This document shows, piece after piece, positions 61,474 through 64,000 of a stretch of 64,000 nucleotides of DNA. Below the pieces are notes generated by a model. That model worked only from the letters and a program-made list of their open reading frames with translations, was not told the DNA's origin and did no database searches. This DNA comes from Bacteroidota bacterium (GTDB taxonomy: Bacteria > Bacteroidota > Bacteroidia > Chitinophagales > Chitinophagaceae). The stretch lies in assembly GCA_947453145.1 (NCBI GenBank), contig CANGFA010000007.1, positions 24,353-88,352 of the forward strand, read 5' to 3'. The position numbers and the translations under genes were made by a program. Every line of letters begins with the position of its first letter. The first letter of the stretch is position 1.

Positions 61474-64000
61474 ATGAAGCACCAACAATTTACTAAGTTA
61501 AAAACAATTGCCTTAGCACTTATTTTAACAATTAGCGCTAGTAAGTCATTTGCCCAAACAACCAATGGTATTTTTTTCCAAGCAGTGGCAAGAGATAACT
61601 TTTCTAATCCTGCGAAGGATAGAAAAATATTTGTGCAAACAAGTGTTATCCAAAGCACTACTACCGGTACTATTGTTTTAACAGAAGAACATCAGGCTAC
61701 AACGGATGCAACAGGTGTTTTTAGTATTAGTATAGGTAATGGAACGAGAGTAGGAGGTGCAGCTGCAAACTTAAATGGAATTGATTGGTCTAAGGGGCCT
61801 TTCTTTTTAAACTTAAAAGTATCTATTACCCCTATTGGTAGTAATAGCAGTTGGGATTACAGAAAAGAGTGGGTAGATATGGGAACCACTAGTTTTGGTG
61901 CAGTTCCATTTGCATATTATACTGCTCAGGTTGCTGGCTTTGATACAAAACTAAATGTATCCGATACAGTTAAAATGTTATTGCCATATGCAAAAACAAC
62001 TGCTGTAAATACCTTGTCAACAAATGTAGATACAAAACTTGCTACTAAGTTTAATTTATCAGATACAATAAACTACACTAAAAAAACATTTACGGATTCA
62101 GCATTTGGTAAAAAAATGAATATTGCAGATAGTACAAAATATGTGACCCCTACAATGCTAGCTGCAAAAACATTTGATCAAACACCTATTACAAATGCGA
62201 TAGCTACAAAATTAAATATTGCAGATAGTACTAATGGTTATGTGACCCCAACAATGCTTGCGGCAAAGACATTTGATCAAACGCCTATTACTAATGCCAT
62301 AGCTACAAAATTAAACATCGCAGATAGTACGAATGGTTATGTAACACCTACAATGCTTGCGGCAAAAACATTTGATCAAACACCTATTAATAATGCGATT
62401 GCTACAAAATTAAATATTGCAGATACTATTTCATTGTCAAATAGAATAAATTTAAAAGCAAGTAATGCAGATTTAACTTCAATAACTAATACAGTCACTG
62501 CAAACACTGCAAGTATTACTTCAAATGCAAATGCAATTACAGCCGAAGTCACAAGGGCGACTGCAGCTGAATTAGCTTTGACAAATAATGTAGCATCGAA
62601 CACTGCGAGTATTACTTCAAATGCAACTGCAATTACTGCAGAAGCTACAAGAGCAACTGCAGCTGAATTAGTTTTAACAAATAATGTGGCATCGAACGCT
62701 GCTAGTATTACAGCGGGCTTAGCATTAAAATTAGATGCAAGTCAAAAAGGAGCTTCTAACGGGGTGGCTTCGTTAAATGCTTTTGGAATCATTCCATCAA
62801 GTCAATTACCTCCTGTAACATTGTCTTCTACAAATGTGGTGGCAAGTGATGCTGCTATGATTGCATTGTCAAGTGCTACAGTGGGAAGTATTGCTATTAG
62901 AACGGATGTGAATAAAAATTATGTTTTAAGTGCATTGCCTGCAAGTACCTTGGGCAACTGGATTGAACTGTTAACGCCTGCAGCACCTGTTCAAACAGTG
63001 AATGGTTATACGGGATCGGTAAATTTATCTAAAACAGATTTTGATTTAGGAAATGTAAATAATACAAGTGATGCGAATAAGCCTATTTCAACGGATGTAC
63101 AAAACGCTTTAAATTTAAAAGCTAATATTACGGATGTTAACACTGGTTTAGCTCAAAAAATGAATACAACAGATGTGAATGCTGCTTTGGCATTAAAAAG
63201 TAACGCAACTGAAGTAAATACAGCATTGGCATCAAAAATAAGCACCGCTGATGCAACAGCTGCATTAAATTTAAAATTAGATGCCAATAAAGTGGGTGTG
63301 GCGAGTGGAGTAGCAAGTTTAAATGCTTTAGGCAAAGTACCTACAGATCAAATACCTGCTATTTCGTTTTCAAGTGTAAAAGTATTAGCGAGTGAAGCTG
63401 AAATGTTAGCATTAAGTAGTGCAGTAGTAGGTAGTGTGGTGATTAGAACTGATGAAAGTAAAAACTATGTATTAGCACAATCAAATCCTGCCGTTCGTGC
63501 CAATTGGATACAACTATTAACGCCAGCTGCACCGGTTCAAACAGTAAATGGAAGAACGGGAAGTGTTTCTATCACTGCAGCAGATCTTGGTTTAGATAAT
63601 GTACAAAATACTACTGATGCTAGTAAACCTATTTCTACTTTAACTCAAAATGCTTTAGATACAAAAGTTGATAAAGTAACAGGCAAAGTATTATCTACTA
63701 ATGATTATACTACGGCAGAAAAAACGAAACTTGCTGCCATTACTGGAACGAATACAGGAGATCAAGATTTATCTGCCTACGCTACCACTTCAGCATTAGC
63801 TGCAAAAGCGCCATTGGCTTCTCCAAATTTCACAGGAACAGTATCTGCTGGAGTAATTAGTGCAACAAGTTTTACGGCGCCTACTTATGCATCTGCTCCA
63901 AAAACATTAACCTATTCTGGATCTACTATTAACTGGAATCCTGCACAAGGATTAAATGCTGCTATTACTTTAACTCAAAATAGTAGCTTAAGTTTTACCG
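61474..64000 (+). CDS. Long exported phage-tail-fibre-like repeat protein (5' part)
   Basis: The frame stays open from ATG 61474 to the window edge (842 codons seen; C-terminus missing). Signal peptide TIALALILTISASKSFAQ. Residues ~28-150 form the Bacteroidota N-terminal domain with FQAVARDNFSNP, VFSISIGNGTRVGG and VDMGTTSFGAVPFAYYT. Then three repeat types follow: 33-aa units with YVTPTMLAAKTFDQTPI, 32-aa coiled-coil units with AITAEATRATAAEL, and a ~182-aa module, partly repeated, with GVASLNALGKVPTDQIP, APVQTVNG-TGSV and LGNVNNTSDANKPIST, all well-known phage tail-fibre motifs. Members of this group often end in an S74 chaperone or sorting domain, which lies outside this window. Likely a trimeric surface fibre (inference). 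Confidence 0.85.
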   Translation, partial: MKHQQFTKLKTIALALILTISASKSFAQTTNGIFFQAVARDNFSNPAKDRKIFVQTSVIQSTTTGTIVLTEEHQATTDATGVFSISIGNGTRVGGAAANLNGIDWSKGPFFLNLKVSITPIGSNSSWDYRKEWVDMGTTSFGAVPFAYYTAQVAGFDTKLNVSDTVKMLLPYAKTTAVNTLSTNVDTKLATKFNLSDTINYTKKTFTDSAFGKKMNIADSTKYVTPTMLAAKTFDQTPITNAIATKLNIADSTNGYVTPTMLAAKTFDQTPITNAIATKLNIADSTNGYVTPTMLAAKTFDQTPINNAIATKLNIADTISLSNRINLKASNADLTSITNTVTANTASITSNANAITAEVTRATAAELALTNNVASNTASITSNATAITAEATRATAAELVLTNNVASNAASITAGLALKLDASQKGASNGVASLNAFGIIPSSQLPPVTLSSTNVVASDAAMIALSSATVGSIAIRTDVNKNYVLSALPASTLGNWIELLTPAAPVQTVNGYTGSVNLSKTDFDLGNVNNTSDANKPISTDVQNALNLKANITDVNTGLAQKMNTTDVNAALALKSNATEVNTALASKISTADATAALNLKLDANKVGVASGVASLNALGKVPTDQIPAISFSSVKVLASEAEMLALSSAVVGSVVIRTDESKNYVLAQSNPAVRANWIQLLTPAAPVQTVNGRTGSVSITAADLGLDNVQNTTDASKPISTLTQNALDTKVDKVTGKVLSTNDYTTAEKTKLAAITGTNTGDQDLSAYATTSALAAKAPLASPNFTGTVSAGVISATSFTAPTYASAPKTLTYSGSTINWNPAQGLNAAITLTQNSSLSFT
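62140..62427 (+). repeat. Three tandem 99-nt repeats in the fibre-like gene
   Basis: Copies begin at 62140, 62239 and 62338 (the third slightly short), each encoding YVTPTMLAAKTFDQTPI followed by NAIATKLNIADS. Near-identical DNA suggests recent duplication or gene-conversion. Confidence 0.85.
62512..62703 (+). repeat. Two tandem 96-nt coiled-coil repeats
   Basis: Copies at 62512 and 62608 (a third starts at 62704 and breaks off) encode SITSNA-AITAE-TRATAAEL and LTNNVASN, a trimeric coiled-coil unit typical of tail fibres. Confidence 0.82.
62749..63672 (+). repeat. Two copies of a ~182-aa fibre module
   Basis: Module A begins at 62749 and module B at 63295 (546 nt apart). Both contain GVASLNA, a strand block with IRTD-KNYVL, NWI-LLTPAAPVQTVNG and the NTTDASKPIST-type end. 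The DNA has diverged more than in the short repeats, so the duplication is older. Confidence 0.75.

Noticed and set aside
62140..62703. CRISPR-like array suggested by regularly spaced repeats
   Set aside because: The 99- and 96-nt repeats are contiguous coding repeats in one open frame, with no unique spacers.

Overview
The window is about 64 kb of AT-rich (mid-30s % GC by eye) chromosome from a member of the Bacteroidota, probably the order Chitinophagales (family Chitinophagaceae; this rank is inference). The phylum call rests on several points: promoters of the TAnnTTTG type with TTG boxes upstream, the general absence of purine-rich ribosome binding sites, a lipidated TamA-like protein (TamL type), a type IX secretion Plug protein (DUF5103 family), a protein ending in a type IX sorting domain, Porin_10-like and FadL-like outer-membrane barrels, and exported proteins with the QAVARD N-terminal domain. 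No tRNA, rRNA, CRISPR array, transposase or integrase was seen.

Layout. 0-14.2 kb is housekeeping: peptidase T, an ExbB/ExbD proton-channel pair, prmC, a YigZ protein, a 3-hydroxyacyl-CoA dehydrogenase, an Mrp Fe-S carrier, cmk, a long-form ispH, a Uup-like ABC-F ATPase, a small HTH regulator and gcvP. 14.2-26.6 kb holds a YkgJ protein, a folK-deoxynucleoside kinase-MFS operon, sppA followed by an orphan ABC-2 permease and an SRPBCC protein, queG, clpB, a second MFS pump and a purine nucleoside phosphorylase. 26.6-35.7 kb is more accessory: a putative porin, an exported HMA protein, a translationally coupled trio (M42 aminopeptidase, class I glutamine amidotransferase, ATP-grasp-like ligase), an orphan LuxE-like enzyme and an unrecognised one-pass membrane protein. 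35.9-42.4 kb carries a DMT transporter whose N-terminus is out of frame, dapD, a Sua5/YrdC protein, a family 9 glycosyltransferase, a CCA-adding enzyme, a PRiA4_ORF3-like protein and miaA. 42.5-56.8 kb is rich in envelope genes: two M16 proteins (one lacking the zinc motif and fused to a LolA-like domain), a FadL-like barrel, a Gly/Tyr-rich lipoprotein, proS-truB, TamL divergent from a SpoU methyltransferase, a LolC/E-type permease and the T9SS Plug. Then come the 4.5S-type SRP RNA and a small transaldolase. 57.7-64 kb looks like a surface-structure locus: a membrane-bound AraC regulator, a Crp/Fnr regulator, then a barrel protein, a lipoprotein, a T9SS substrate and the start of a very long phage-tail-fibre-like exported protein that runs off the window.

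Points most worth following up: (1) the DMT transporter has 46 extra conserved-looking residues in another frame, joined to an ATG inside dapD by a one-base change in an A6 tract; (2) the coupled M42/amidotransferase/ATP-grasp trio looks like an uncharacterised amide- or peptide-handling pathway; (3) the tail-fibre-like protein and its small partners suggest a regulated surface fibre; (4) the SRP RNA 5' end calibrates the promoter and implies several leaderless mRNAs; (5) a UUCG-capped hairpin on the plus strand implies a small RNA in a 299-bp gap.
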